From Sterolibacterium denitrificans (GTDB taxonomy: Bacteria > Pseudomonadota > Gammaproteobacteria > Burkholderiales > Rhodocyclaceae): 64,000 nt of DNA. A model generated the notes under the pieces. It searched no databases, was not told the origin of the DNA, and saw nothing but the letters and a program-made list of their open reading frames with translations. Positions within the stretch are counted from its first letter, which is position 1, and each line of letters opens with the position of its first letter. A program made the position numbers and the translations under genes. The stretch covers positions 868,001-932,000 of the forward strand of contig NZ_LT837803.1 of assembly GCF_900174485.1 (NCBI RefSeq). The letters run 5' to 3'. Shown piece after piece: positions 37,227 through 46,234 of this stretch.

Positions 37227-37958
37227 TCACTCGCCCAGGTAGGCCGCGCGCACGCGCGGATCGGCGAGCAGGCTGGCGGCATCGCCGCTCAGGCTGACGC
37301 GGCCGCTTTCCATGACATAGCCGCGACTCGCGGTTTCCAGCGCCAGGCGCGCGTTCTGCTCGACCAGCAGGATGCTGACGCCGCTGGCGGCAACATTGCG
37401 GATGACTTCGAAAATCTTCTGCACCATCAATGGCGCCAGCCCCATCGACGGCTCGTCGAGCAGCAGCAGGCGCGGCTGGCCCATCAGCGCGCGGCCGAGG
37501 GCGAGCATCTGCTGCTCGCCGCCGGAAAGCGTGCCGGCGAGCTGCCGCTCGCGTTCCGCGAGGCGTGGCAACAGGCCGTAGATGCGTTCGAGATCGGCGC
37601 GGATGGCCGGTTTGCTCCCGCGGCGCTGGCGGGCATAGGCGCCCATCAGCAGATTCTCGGCCACGCTCAGGCGGGTGAAGATGCCGCGCCCTTCCGGCAC
37701 CAGGGCCAGTCCACGGGCAATCAGCCGATGCGTCGGCAGCGTGGCCAGATCTTCGCCGCAGAGCCGGACGCGGCCTTGCGTCGTGCCGTCGTGCAGGATG
37801 CGCGCGATGGCCTTCAGCGTGCTCGACTTGCCGGCGCCATTGGCGCCGATCAGGGCGACGGTTTCGCCGGCCGCCACCGTCAGGTCGATGCCCTGCACGG
37901 CGGCGATGCCGCCGTAATGCACTTCCAGCCCGCGGACTTCAAGCATGGCCGGCGCCAT
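37227..37958 (-). CDS. livF: Branched-chain amino acid ABC transporter ATP-binding protein LivF
   Basis: LivF is one of two ATPases driving uptake of branched-chain or related amino acids. Motifs are Walker A GANGAGKSS, signature LSGGEQQM and Walker B LLLDEPSMGLAP. ATG 37958 is chosen because ggggag lies just upstream; it overlaps the livG end by 20 bases. Another ATG at 37946 gives MLEVRGLEV. It is the last gene of livKHMGF. Confidence 0.93.
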   Translation of the reverse strand: MAPAMLEVRGLEVHYGGIAAVQGIDLTVAAGETVALIGANGAGKSSTLKAIARILHDGTTQGRVRLCGEDLATLPTHRLIARGLALVPEGRGIFTRLSVAENLLMGAYARQRRGSKPAIRADLERIYGLLPRLAERERQLAGTLSGGEQQMLALGRALMGQPRLLLLDEPSMGLAPLMVQKIFEVIRNVAASGVSILLVEQNARLALETASRGYVMESGRVSLSGDAASLLADPRVRAAYLGE

Positions 37959-38736
37959 GGCGCTCCCCCACGCTGCCGCCGAGATAGGCTTCGATGACCT
38001 GGGGATTGCGCTGCACGGCGGCGGGCACGTCCTCGGCGATTTTCTCGCCATGGTCGAGCACGGCGATGCGATCGCACAGCCCCATCACCAGCTTGACGTC
38101 GTGTTCGATCAGCAGAATGGTCAGGCCGTCGTCGCGCAGGCCCTGGACGAGCGTGCGCAAGGCGGCGGTTTCGGTGGCGTTCATTCCGGCGGCGGGCTCG
38201 TCGAGCGCCAGCAGGCGCGGCTCGGCGGCCAGGGCGCGGGCGATTTCCAGGCGCCGCTGGTCGCCGTAGGCGAGGTGGCGGGCGAGCTGGCCGGCGCACT
38301 CGCCGATGCCGACATAGTGCAGCAGCTCGGCGGCCCGGCGCCTGGTCGCGCTTTCCTCGGCACGCATCGCCCGGCTGCGCAGGATGGCGCCGAACACCCC
38401 GCTCCGGGTGCGCAGATGCCGGCCGACCATGACGTTTTCCAGCGCCGTCATGTTGGCGAACAAACGGATGTTCTGAAAGGTGCGGGCAATCCCGGCCGCC
38501 GCGATGCGATGCGGCGCGCTGGCGGCAAGGCGCTGGCCGGCGAACTCGAAATGGCCGTCGTCGGCCGGGTAGAGGCCGGTCAATACGTTGAAGAAGCTGG
38601 TCTTGCCGGCGCCGTTGGGGCCGATCAGGCCGTAGATTTCGCCTTCGTCGATGGTCAGCGACACGCCGTTCAGTGCGCGCACGCCGCCGAAGCGCTTGTG
38701 GATGCCGTGGGCGGCAAGCAGCAGCTTGCCGCTCAT
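37939..38736 (-). CDS. livG: Branched-chain amino acid ABC transporter ATP-binding protein LivG
   Basis: This 265-residue ATPase has Walker A GPNGAGKTSFF, signature YGDQRRLEIARAL and Walker B LLALDEPAAGMN. The long insert between Q-loop and signature (AILRSRAMRAEESATRRRAAELL) is typical of LivG. Its ATG overlaps the livM stop as ATGA, indicating coupling. Confidence 0.94.
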   Translation of the reverse strand: MSGKLLLAAHGIHKRFGGVRALNGVSLTIDEGEIYGLIGPNGAGKTSFFNVLTGLYPADDGHFEFAGQRLAASAPHRIAAAGIARTFQNIRLFANMTALENVMVGRHLRTRSGVFGAILRSRAMRAEESATRRRAAELLHYVGIGECAGQLARHLAYGDQRRLEIARALAAEPRLLALDEPAAGMNATETAALRTLVQGLRDDGLTILLIEHDVKLVMGLCDRIAVLDHGEKIAEDVPAAVQRNPQVIEAYLGGSVGERHGAGHA

Positions 38737-39809
38737 TTGCCGCGCGCTTCCGTCATGGCGAACTCGCGCTGCCGCGCGCGCAGCGGCCAGAGGCCGGCCG
38801 GACGGAAGCGCATCATCAGCACCAGGGCCAGACCGAACAGCAGCATGCGGATGACTTCCGGCTCGACCAGCAGTTTGCCGAACAGCGCCATCTGCAGCGG
38901 TTCGACGGTATAGCGCAGGAGCTCGGGCACGAAGGAGAGCAGCAGCGCGCCGCCGATCACCCCCCAGATGTGGCCCATGCCGCCCAGCACCACCATGGCG
39001 AGGATCATGATGGATTCCGTGAGGACGAAGCTCTCCGGACTGATGAAGGTCTGGATCGCCGCGAACATGCCGCCGGCCACGCCGCCGAAGCTGGCGCCCA
39101 TGGCGAAGGCCAGCAGCTTGATGCGCGAAGTGTCGATGCCGATGGCGCGGGCGGCGAGCTCGTCCTCGCGGATCGCCTCCCAGGCGCGGCCGATGCGCGA
39201 GTCCTGCAGGCGCAGGTTGATGACGATGACCAGCAGCAGCAAGGCCAGCAGCAGGTAGTAATACTTCATTGGCCCGCTGAAATCGAGACCGAGCAGACGG
39301 TCGCTGCGGGCAAAACTGAAATCGCCGATCTGCACCGGATCGATGCGGCCGATGCCTTGCGGGCCATTGGTGATATTGACGGGGCGCGACAGATTGTTGA
39401 GGAAGATGCGCACGATTTCGCCGAAGCCCAGGGTGACGATGGCCAGATAATCGCCGCGCAGCTTCAGCACGGGAAAACCGAGCAGCACGCCGCACAGGGC
39501 GGCCGCCAGGGCGCTGACCGGCAGGGTCAGCCAGAACGGCAGATGCAGGCCGAAGTGCGGCGAGGCGAGCAGGGCATGGACATAGGCGCCGACGCCGAAG
39601 AAGGCGACATAGCCCAGATCGAGCAGGCCGGCGAAGCCGACCACGATGTTGAGCCCCAGCGAGAGGAAGATGAACAGGATCGCCAGATTGGCGATGCGTA
39701 CCCAGGCGGTGCCGGCGGCGGACAGCGCGAAAGGCAGGACGATCAGCGCCAGGGCGATCAGCAGCAGACCCAGGCGGGCGGGCAGATGGGGCAGGCGGGG
39801 CAAGGTCAT
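38733..39809 (-). CDS. livM: Branched-chain amino acid ABC transporter permease LivM
   Basis: This 358-residue inner-membrane permease has about nine hydrophobic segments and the conserved LNIVVGFAGLLDLGYVAFFGVGAY region and the EAIREDELAARAIGI loop that contacts the ATPases. The frame is open to 39992, but ATG 39809 (MTLPRLPHLPARLG) starts just before the first helix. It pairs with LivH. Confidence 0.93.
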   Translation of the reverse strand: MTLPRLPHLPARLGLLLIALALIVLPFALSAAGTAWVRIANLAILFIFLSLGLNIVVGFAGLLDLGYVAFFGVGAYVHALLASPHFGLHLPFWLTLPVSALAAALCGVLLGFPVLKLRGDYLAIVTLGFGEIVRIFLNNLSRPVNITNGPQGIGRIDPVQIGDFSFARSDRLLGLDFSGPMKYYYLLLALLLLVIVINLRLQDSRIGRAWEAIREDELAARAIGIDTSRIKLLAFAMGASFGGVAGGMFAAIQTFISPESFVLTESIMILAMVVLGGMGHIWGVIGGALLLSFVPELLRYTVEPLQMALFGKLLVEPEVIRMLLFGLALVLMMRFRPAGLWPLRARQREFAMTEARGK

Positions 39810-39820
39810 GGCGGCTCGGC

Positions 39821-40807
39821 TCAGGCGCGGTCGGCGACGCGTTCGCCGAGCAGGCCGGAGGGACGGAAGAGCAGGACCAGGATCAGCACGGCGAAGGCAA
39901 ACACATCCTGGTAATTGCTGCCGAACAGCACCAGGTGGCCGCCATTGGCGCATTGTTCGTCGAACAGGCGGGCCAGCGGCGCATAGCGGCACAGGTCGCT
40001 GAAATCGCCGATATAGCCGGTGCCCAGGGCTTCGACCAGACCGAGCAGAATGCCGCCGACCATGGCGCCGGGGATGTTGCCGATGCCGCCGAGCACCGCC
40101 GCCGCGAAAGCCTTCATGCCGAGCATCGCGCCCATGGTGTAGTGGGCCACGCCGTAGTACATGCCGACCAGCAGCCCGGCGACGGCAGCCAATGCCGCGC
40201 CGATGACGAAGGTCAGGGCGATGACCCGATCCACGTCGATGCCCATCAGGCGCGCGACGTCGGTGTTCTCGGCGGTGGCGCGCATGGCGGTGCCGAGCCG
40301 GGTGCGATAGACGATCAGGGCGAGGCCGGCCATCATCGCCAGGCAGATCAGCACGATGGCAATCTGCAGGCTGCTGATGCTGGCGCCGGCGACTTCATGC
40401 ATCGTCGTCGGCAAAAGCTGCGGAAAGGCCAGCGGACTGCGGCCCCAGAACATCATGGCGACCTGCTGCAGGACGATGGACATGCCGATGGCGGTAATCA
40501 GCGGCGCGAGGCGCGGTGCGCGGCGCAGCGGCCGATAGGCGAAGCGTTCGAGAAAATAGCCCAGCGCCATGCAGGCCGGCACCGCCACCGCCAGGCCGCC
40601 GAGCACGCTGGGCAGCGCCGGCACGCCCTGGCCGCTCAACAGCATGATGACGCCCAGGGTGATCATCGCGCCCAGCATGACGACTTCGCCATGGGCAAAA
40701 TTGATCAACTGGATGATGCCGTACACCATGGTGTAACCCAGCGCGACGATGGCATACAGACAGCCCAGGGTCAGGCCGTTGATGATCTGCTGCAGCAGGA
40801 TGTCCAA
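39821..40807 (-). CDS. livH: Branched-chain amino acid ABC transporter permease LivH
   Basis: This permease partner of LivM has the signature start LDILLQQIINGLTLGCLYAIVALGYTMVYGI and the EAA-like loop ENTDVARLMGIDVDRVIA. The most likely start is TTG 40807, giving 328 residues that begin at this conserved segment; the frame is open to 40903. No strong ribosome site is visible. It lies 55 bases after livK. Confidence 0.9.
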   Translation of the reverse strand: MDILLQQIINGLTLGCLYAIVALGYTMVYGIIQLINFAHGEVVMLGAMITLGVIMLLSGQGVPALPSVLGGLAVAVPACMALGYFLERFAYRPLRRAPRLAPLITAIGMSIVLQQVAMMFWGRSPLAFPQLLPTTMHEVAGASISSLQIAIVLICLAMMAGLALIVYRTRLGTAMRATAENTDVARLMGIDVDRVIALTFVIGAALAAVAGLLVGMYYGVAHYTMGAMLGMKAFAAAVLGGIGNIPGAMVGGILLGLVEALGTGYIGDFSDLCRYAPLARLFDEQCANGGHLVLFGSNYQDVFAFAVLILVLLFRPSGLLGERVADRA

Positions 40808-40862
40808 AGTGGTCGGGCGCGTGATGTGGCGATGGCGTTCGGGCGGGGCGGTGGATGACGGG

Positions 40863-42116
40863 TTATCGTTCGGCCGCGGCTTCCTGGCCGCGGCTGCGGG
40901 CAATGAACGCTTCGTACCCGATCAGGGCGCCGCTCTTGACGATGGTCAGCGGCACGATCCGGCCCGAGCGGGCGGTGAAGATGGTGATTTCGGCGTCCTT
41001 GCGGTCGCCCTTGGCATCGAATTCGATATGGCCGGTCGCGCCGTCATGGCGGATTTGCGCCAGCGCGGGCAGATACTGCGCCGGATCGCTGGAACCCGCC
41101 TGCTGCATCGCCGCGATCAACAGGTTTGCCGCGTCATAGGTGAACGGGCCGTAGAGCAGGGGCTCGCCGGCGAAGCGTGCCTGGTAGGCATCGAGAAACG
41201 GCTGGCTGGCGGCGCGCACCGGAATGCCGGCCTGCGAGCAGTACATGCCTTCGACGGCCGCGCCGGCCAGTTCGAGCATCTTGTCGGTGCAGCCGCCGTC
41301 GCCGAAGCTGAACGGCTGGTTGAGTCCCAGTTCGCGGGCCTGCTTCAACAGCGGGCCGGCGGTATCGTCCATGCCGCCGTAGAACACGGCATCGGGTTTC
41401 TTGCCTTTCAGCTTGGTGAGGATGGCCTTCCAGTCCGCCGTCTTGTTGGTTCCCTGTTCGCGCGGCAGTACCTGCACGCCGGCGGCCTTCAGGGTTTTCT
41501 CGACTTCATTGGCAAGACCGGCGCCGTAAGCCGTGGCGTCATCGATCACGGCAACGGTTTTCGGCTTGATTTCGGCGAGCAGATAATTCGCCACGGCCGG
41601 CCCCTGCTGATCGTCGCGGCCGACGATGCGGAAGACGTGGCGGAAGCTCTGTTCGGTGAGCTGCGGGTTGGTCGACGATCCGGAAATCATCGGGATGCCG
41701 GCCTGCTCGTAGAGCGCCGAGGCGGGGATCGTGGTGCCCGAGTTGAGGTGGCCGACGACCCCGGCGATGCCGGCGTCGATGAGCTTCTGGGCGACGGTCG
41801 TGCCGATCTTGGGATCGCTCTGGTCATCCTCGCTGAGGAGCTCGAAATGCACCTTGCGGCCGCCGATTTCCACGCCCCGGGCGTTGGCTTCCTCGATCGC
41901 CAGACGCACGCCGTTTTCATTGTCCTTGCCCAGATGGGCGCTGCCGCCGGTCAATGGCGAAACCTGGCCGATGCGGATGATGGTCGCGCCATCGGCGGTG
42001 GCGCCCGAGGCCGGCGTGGGGGCGGCGGGCTTGCCGCAGGCCGCCAGGCAGAGAATGGCGGAAAGCGCGGCCATCAGGGGCAAGGTGCGCGCGCGGTGCG
42101 GGACAGTCGGTTTCAT
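40863..42116 (-). CDS. livK: Branched-chain amino acid ABC transporter substrate-binding lipoprotein
   Basis: This is the periplasmic binding protein of the Liv transporter. The precursor has a lipobox with Cys27 (LCLAACGKP) after a hydrophobic helix, then the Leu-binding fold (IRIGQVSPLTGGSAHLGKDNENGVRLAIEEAN, PMISGSSTNPQLT). A lipid anchor is predicted, unlike soluble E. coli LivK. ATG 42116 gives the signal sequence. The ligand could be a branched-chain amino acid, urea or an aromatic acid; this is not settled by sequence. Confidence 0.92.
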   Translation of the reverse strand: MKPTVPHRARTLPLMAALSAILCLAACGKPAAPTPASGATADGATIIRIGQVSPLTGGSAHLGKDNENGVRLAIEEANARGVEIGGRKVHFELLSEDDQSDPKIGTTVAQKLIDAGIAGVVGHLNSGTTIPASALYEQAGIPMISGSSTNPQLTEQSFRHVFRIVGRDDQQGPAVANYLLAEIKPKTVAVIDDATAYGAGLANEVEKTLKAAGVQVLPREQGTNKTADWKAILTKLKGKKPDAVFYGGMDDTAGPLLKQARELGLNQPFSFGDGGCTDKMLELAGAAVEGMYCSQAGIPVRAASQPFLDAYQARFAGEPLLYGPFTYDAANLLIAAMQQAGSSDPAQYLPALAQIRHDGATGHIEFDAKGDRKDAEITIFTARSGRIVPLTIVKSGALIGYEAFIARSRGQEAAAER

Positions 42117-42291
42117 GGGCAAAGACCGGGAAGTAGGCTGGCAAGTGGGGGATTTTTGCCGCAGCACCGGGTGCTGTCAACGTGTCTGCGTGTTTGCGAG
42201 TCCGCGTATCCATGTATCCGGGAATCACCGCCACCCGCGAGATCCGGGGGAAGCGGTAGCGCACGATGAAACGGGAAACGTAAGTAAACGC

Positions 42292-42317
42292 AAAAACCAG
42301 CCCGCAGGCTGGTTTTT
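42292..42317. terminator. Bidirectional Rho-independent terminator
   Basis: An aaaaaccagcc/ggctggttttt stem with a 4-base loop lies 30 bases past the cytochrome c stop on the minus strand. The A-run and T-run allow termination in both directions. Confidence 0.8.
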
Positions 42318-42346
42318 GCAAAGAGTGGCGCAGGACGCCTGGCTTC

Positions 42347-42676
42347 TTACTTGGCGCCGTCGAGAATCCACTTGACGAGCTTCTTGACGTCCTCGTCCTT
42401 GACGGCAGCGTTGGGAGGCATCGGCGAGCCCATCTTCCAGACTTCACCGCCGGTGGCGCCGGTACCTTTCTTGACGCGATCGAACAGGCGGGCCTCGGCA
42501 TTCTTGTCGCCGGCGTATTTCTTGGCGATGTCCTTGTAGGCCGGGCCGACCAGCTTCTTTTCCACGTTGTGGCAGGCCAGGCAGTTGCTCTTCTTGGCCA
42601 GGGCGGCATCGGCGAAGACGGGGGCGGAGACCAGCACGGCTGCGGCGGTCAGAGCGGCGGTGACGATATGTTTCAT
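42347..42676 (-). CDS. Small periplasmic monohaem cytochrome c (c551/c8 type)
   Basis: This is an electron carrier of 109 residues. A signal peptide (cut near VFA-DAA, residue 22) is followed by the haem motif CLACH (Cys32, Cys35, His36). The distal Met is Met86 in GSPMPPN. The fold matches cytochrome c551/c552 donors to terminal oxidases or nitrite reductase. Its haem would be attached by the ccm system at 47212-54339. It is a single gene with its own terminator. Confidence 0.92.
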   Translation of the reverse strand: MKHIVTAALTAAAVLVSAPVFADAALAKKSNCLACHNVEKKLVGPAYKDIAKKYAGDKNAEARLFDRVKKGTGATGGEVWKMGSPMPPNAAVKDEDVKKLVKWILDGAK

Positions 42677-42735
42677 GGCTTTCCTCTTGAGTGAAATACA
42701 GGGAACGTGTGAAAGAACCGCTGTGATTCTACTTT

Positions 42736-42748
42736 AAACCAGTGGTTT
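42736..42748. promoter_or_regulatory. 13-base palindrome upstream of the cytochrome c gene
   Basis: The perfect inverted repeat aaacca-g-tggttt lies about 60 bases before the cytochrome start, adjacent to an A/T-rich -10-like tagaat on the minus strand. It is a possible operator; no regulator can be named. Confidence 0.3.
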
Positions 42749-42877
42749 TTGTGCAGCTTCAAATCCGAAGCGCTGGAGCGGGTGGATGCAATGTGGAGCA
42801 GGGGATGCAATGGGATTGGGTCCGCACGCTTCGTCAGGTCTTAACGTGCAGGGCCGAAAAAAGGTTGACTGCGATCC

Positions 42878-44416
42878 TCAGGTACCGCAGTAGGTTCGAT
42901 AACGGGCCATGAACCCGGCCGAGGACGGGGTGGCGAAATGGGTCAGGGCCGGATCCGCATCCAGGGAGTCAACGCAGGGCGTTTCAAGCGCGCTCAGCAG
43001 TTGCCTGAAGGGAATGAGGTCGTCGCGTTCGGCGGCGGTCAGCGCGGTTTCGACGTGCTGGTTGCGCGGAATCACCAGGGGATTCGCGCGGCGCATGGTC
43101 GCGCGGGCAGCGGCACGATTTTCGCTGTTTTCATTGCCGCGCCGCAGTCGCCAGCGCTGCAGCCAGGCGGCCAGGCTGGCCATTTTCTCCATGCCATCCC
43201 CGGCCTGCGTGGCGAACAGGTGCTGCAAAGGTTCGTCCCGTCCTTCCAGCGCATCCGCCAGATGATGCCAGGCCAGGGTGAAATCGATGCGGCAGGCGTG
43301 CAGCAGTTGCAGCCAGTCTTCGGCAAGGGCGCGGTCGGTGTCGGCGTCAGCATCGGCGTCCTGTGGCCGAGTGTCTGCCGTCAGTCCCAGCTTGGCACGC
43401 ATGCCGGCCAGCCAGTGGGCGTGGTAGCGCGTGGGGAATTCGGCGATGACGGCAGTGGCCAGCGTGTGGGCTTGCCGTTCTTCGTCCGCCAGCAGAGGCA
43501 GCAGGGCTTCGGCGAAGCGGGCCAGGTTCCACTGCGCGATGGCCGGCTGCCGGCCGTAGGCATAGCGGCCATGCTGGTCGATGGAGCTGAATGCGAGGTC
43601 GGGATCGTAGGTTTCCATGAAGGCGCAGGGGCCGTAGTCGATGGTTTCCCCGGCGATGCTCATGTTGTCGGTATTCATCACCCCATGAATGAAGCCGACG
43701 CACATCCAGCGGGCGATCAGGGCCGCCTGGCGTTCGCAGACCGCGCGGAGGAATTCGAGATGGCGCTTGGCCGCCGGCAGCCCGCAGAGTTGCGGGTCGT
43801 GGCGGGCAATCGCATATTCGGCGAGGCGCCGGACGCCCTCCGTATCGCCGCGGGCGGCGAAATATTCGAAGCTGCCGATGCGGATGTGGCTGGCGGCGAC
43901 GCGCGTCAGCACGGCGCCGGGCAGGGCGCGTTCGCGCTGGATGAGTTCGCCGCTGGCAACCACGGCCAGCGCGCGACTGGTGGGAATGCCCAGCGCATGC
44001 ATCGCTTCGCCGATCAGCACTTCGCGCAGCATCGGGCCGATGGCGGCCTTGCCGTCGCCGCCGCGCGAGTAGGGCGTGCGGCCGGAACCCTTGAAGGCGA
44101 TGTCGCGGCGCACGCCCGAGCAGTCGATGAGTTCGCCGATCAGCAGCGCCCGGCCATCACCGAGCTGGGGTGAAAAATGCCCGAACTGATGGCCGGCGTA
44201 GACCTGGGCAATCGGCTCCGCGCCGGCGGGCAGGCGGTTGCCGCTGAACAGCTCGGCGAGCTCTGCGCTGCGGCAATCCGCGAGGTCGAGGCCCAGCGCC
44301 GCGGCGAGCCCGTGGTTGAGGAACAGCAACCGGGGCGCGGGCACCGTGGCGGGTTGCCAGGCCATGTGGAAGCCCGGCAGTTCGCGGGCGTAGGTGTTGT
44401 CGAAGGCGAAGCGCAT
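42878..44416 (-). CDS. selO: Protein adenylyltransferase SelO (YdiU, pseudokinase fold)
   Basis: SelO AMPylates Ser/Thr/Tyr of redox-related proteins using a kinase fold with flipped ATP. The 512-residue protein shows Lys109 (DIAFKGSGRTPYSRGGDGK) and the metal-binding segment MNTDNMSIAGETIDYGP. It ends RTYCGT, with Cys third from the end, where metazoan SelO carries selenocysteine. The frame is open far upstream, but ATG 44416 gives the family N terminus (MRFAFDNTYARELPGF). It follows the TolC-like gene by 65 bases. Confidence 0.93.
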   Translation of the reverse strand: MRFAFDNTYARELPGFHMAWQPATVPAPRLLFLNHGLAAALGLDLADCRSAELAELFSGNRLPAGAEPIAQVYAGHQFGHFSPQLGDGRALLIGELIDCSGVRRDIAFKGSGRTPYSRGGDGKAAIGPMLREVLIGEAMHALGIPTSRALAVVASGELIQRERALPGAVLTRVAASHIRIGSFEYFAARGDTEGVRRLAEYAIARHDPQLCGLPAAKRHLEFLRAVCERQAALIARWMCVGFIHGVMNTDNMSIAGETIDYGPCAFMETYDPDLAFSSIDQHGRYAYGRQPAIAQWNLARFAEALLPLLADEERQAHTLATAVIAEFPTRYHAHWLAGMRAKLGLTADTRPQDADADADTDRALAEDWLQLLHACRIDFTLAWHHLADALEGRDEPLQHLFATQAGDGMEKMASLAAWLQRWRLRRGNENSENRAAARATMRRANPLVIPRNQHVETALTAAERDDLIPFRQLLSALETPCVDSLDADPALTHFATPSSAGFMARYRTYCGT

Positions 44417-44481
44417 CCCCGAGGCCTCCTGGCGGTTCAGGCATACGGCGTGCTGGCTGCCGGGCGGCTGCCGTCTTTGGC

Positions 44482-45846
44482 TTATTCCAGCAGATTGTTG
44501 ATGGCGACGATGTCTTCTTCGGTCAGCGAGCCGGTTGCCGACTTGAGTTTCAACTGGGCCATGAGGGTTTGCAGGCGGGCCTTGGCCAGATCGCGCCGGG
44601 TCGAGTAGAGCTGCTGCTGGGCGTTCAGCACGTCGATATTCACGCGCACGCCGACTTCGTAGCCGAGCTTGTTCGAATCCAGGGAAGACTGGGACGAGAC
44701 CAGCGCTTGCTCCAGCGCCTTGACCTGGGCGAGACCCGAAGTGACGCCGAGATAGGCCTGGCGGGCGCCGAGGGCGGAGCGGCGGCGGACGTTCTCGAGG
44801 TCGGAACGGGCTTTTTCGCGCAGGGCCACGGCTTCGCGGGTCTTCGAGGCGGTCAGGCCGCCGCTGAAGATCGGGAGATTGAGCTGCAGGCCGACGATCG
44901 TGGCGTCGCTGTCGGTGCCGCCCAGTCCCGGCCCGAACTGGCTGATCCCGCTGGACTGGCGGCCATGCGAGGCGACCAGATCGACCGTCGGATAATGGCC
45001 GCCCCGGTTCCTTTCGATTTCGCGATCGGCAATTTCGAGATTGCTTCTGCCCAGCAATACGTTGAGGTTGCCCTGTTCGGCCGAACCGACCCATTGGCCG
45101 ATGTCTTCAGGCTGCGGCGGGGTGATTTCAACGCCGCTCCTGAGCCCTTGCAGCGCTTCCGGTTCCTTGCCGATCAGCATGGCGAGCGTCTGGCGCTTGA
45201 CTTCCAGTTCGTTGTTGGCGGCGATCACGTTGGCGCTGACCAGATCGTAGCGTGCCTGCGCCTCGTGGGTATCGGTGATGGTGGTGATGCCGACTTCGAA
45301 ATTGCGCTTGGCGGCGGCCAGTTGTTCGGCAATGGCCGTACTCTGCGCTTCGGCCGTCGCCACGTCTTCCTGCGCCATCAGGACGTCGAAATAGGCCTGG
45401 GTGACGCGCTCGATCAGATCCTGTTTGGCGAGGGCGTACTGGGTTTCGGCACTGGCGGCAGCCAGTCCGGCTTGTTTGTAGGTCGCCCAGTTCTGCCAGC
45501 GGAACAGCGGCTGCGCCAGGCTGACGCCCCAGGAATTGGTGTTGTAGCTGTATGAGGTACGCTCGGGAACGAGGCGGCCCAGCCAGGGGCCGAGGGTGAT
45601 GGTCGGCGAGACGCGCAGCTTGTTCTTCACGTCGTTCCACTGGGTATCGGCCACGAGATTGATCTGCGGCATCAGGCCGGCCTTGCCCTGCGGCAGCTTT
45701 TCCAGACCGGCGTCGCGCGCGGCCCGGGCGGCGGCGTACTGGGCATCGTAGCCGAGGGCATCGCGATATACGCCGAGCAGGTCGGCGGCTTGCGCCGATC
45801 CGGAAGCAAAAGCGATACCCAGCAGCAGCGGTAGTAATTTTTTCAT
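44482..45846 (-). CDS. tolC: TolC-family outer membrane channel protein
   Basis: TolC trimers form the outer-membrane exit duct for type I secretion and drug efflux. The 454-residue precursor has a signal peptide (MKKLLPLLLGIAFASGSAQA) and two coiled repeats typical of the family (ALAKQDLIERVTQAYFDVLMAQEDVATAEAQ and later GARQAYLGVTSGLAQVKALEQAL). Start ATG 45846 gives the signal peptide. It is downstream of pcm and the rhodanese, a common betaproteobacterial arrangement. Partner pumps are not in the window. Confidence 0.92.
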   Translation of the reverse strand: MKKLLPLLLGIAFASGSAQAADLLGVYRDALGYDAQYAAARAARDAGLEKLPQGKAGLMPQINLVADTQWNDVKNKLRVSPTITLGPWLGRLVPERTSYSYNTNSWGVSLAQPLFRWQNWATYKQAGLAAASAETQYALAKQDLIERVTQAYFDVLMAQEDVATAEAQSTAIAEQLAAAKRNFEVGITTITDTHEAQARYDLVSANVIAANNELEVKRQTLAMLIGKEPEALQGLRSGVEITPPQPEDIGQWVGSAEQGNLNVLLGRSNLEIADREIERNRGGHYPTVDLVASHGRQSSGISQFGPGLGGTDSDATIVGLQLNLPIFSGGLTASKTREAVALREKARSDLENVRRRSALGARQAYLGVTSGLAQVKALEQALVSSQSSLDSNKLGYEVGVRVNIDVLNAQQQLYSTRRDLAKARLQTLMAQLKLKSATGSLTEEDIVAINNLLE

Positions 45847-45893
45847 GACGACATCCCTTGTTGCGCGCATGGTTTGATGGTTCGATGGCAAAT

Positions 45894-46220
45894 TCAATCT
45901 GCGGACATGGCCTGGGCGGCCTGCTGGTTCCAGGCCGCAATCCCGCCGGCGAGGTTGAGCACCTTGCTGAAGCCCTGGCGTTCGAGGAACAGCGCGACCT
46001 GCAGGCTGCGCTGGCCGTGATGGCAGATCACCACGGTCGCGGCGTCCCGTGCCATGTCCATGTAGCGTGCCGGCACGCTGTGCATCGGCATGGTGGTCGA
46101 GCCGGCGATGTGGCCCGTGGCGAATTCCCCGGGTTCGCGCACGTCGAGCAGCAGCGGCTGCGGACGCTGGGGATCGTCGAGCCAGGCCGCGAGCTGTGGT
46201 GCGCTGATCTGTTGCATCAT
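45894..46220 (-). CDS. Single-domain rhodanese-like sulfurtransferase
   Basis: This 108-residue GlpE-type protein is likely to carry persulfide sulfur. The active-site Cys66 is in the loop CHHGQRS, and LLLDVREPGEFATGHIAGS is the family signature. It lies between pcm and tolC on the same strand. Sulfur donor and acceptor are unknown. Confidence 0.9.
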   Translation of the reverse strand: MMQQISAPQLAAWLDDPQRPQPLLLDVREPGEFATGHIAGSTTMPMHSVPARYMDMARDAATVVICHHGQRSLQVALFLERQGFSKVLNLAGGIAAWNQQAAQAMSAD

Positions 46221-46234
46221 CGCCGCAGCGGCAT

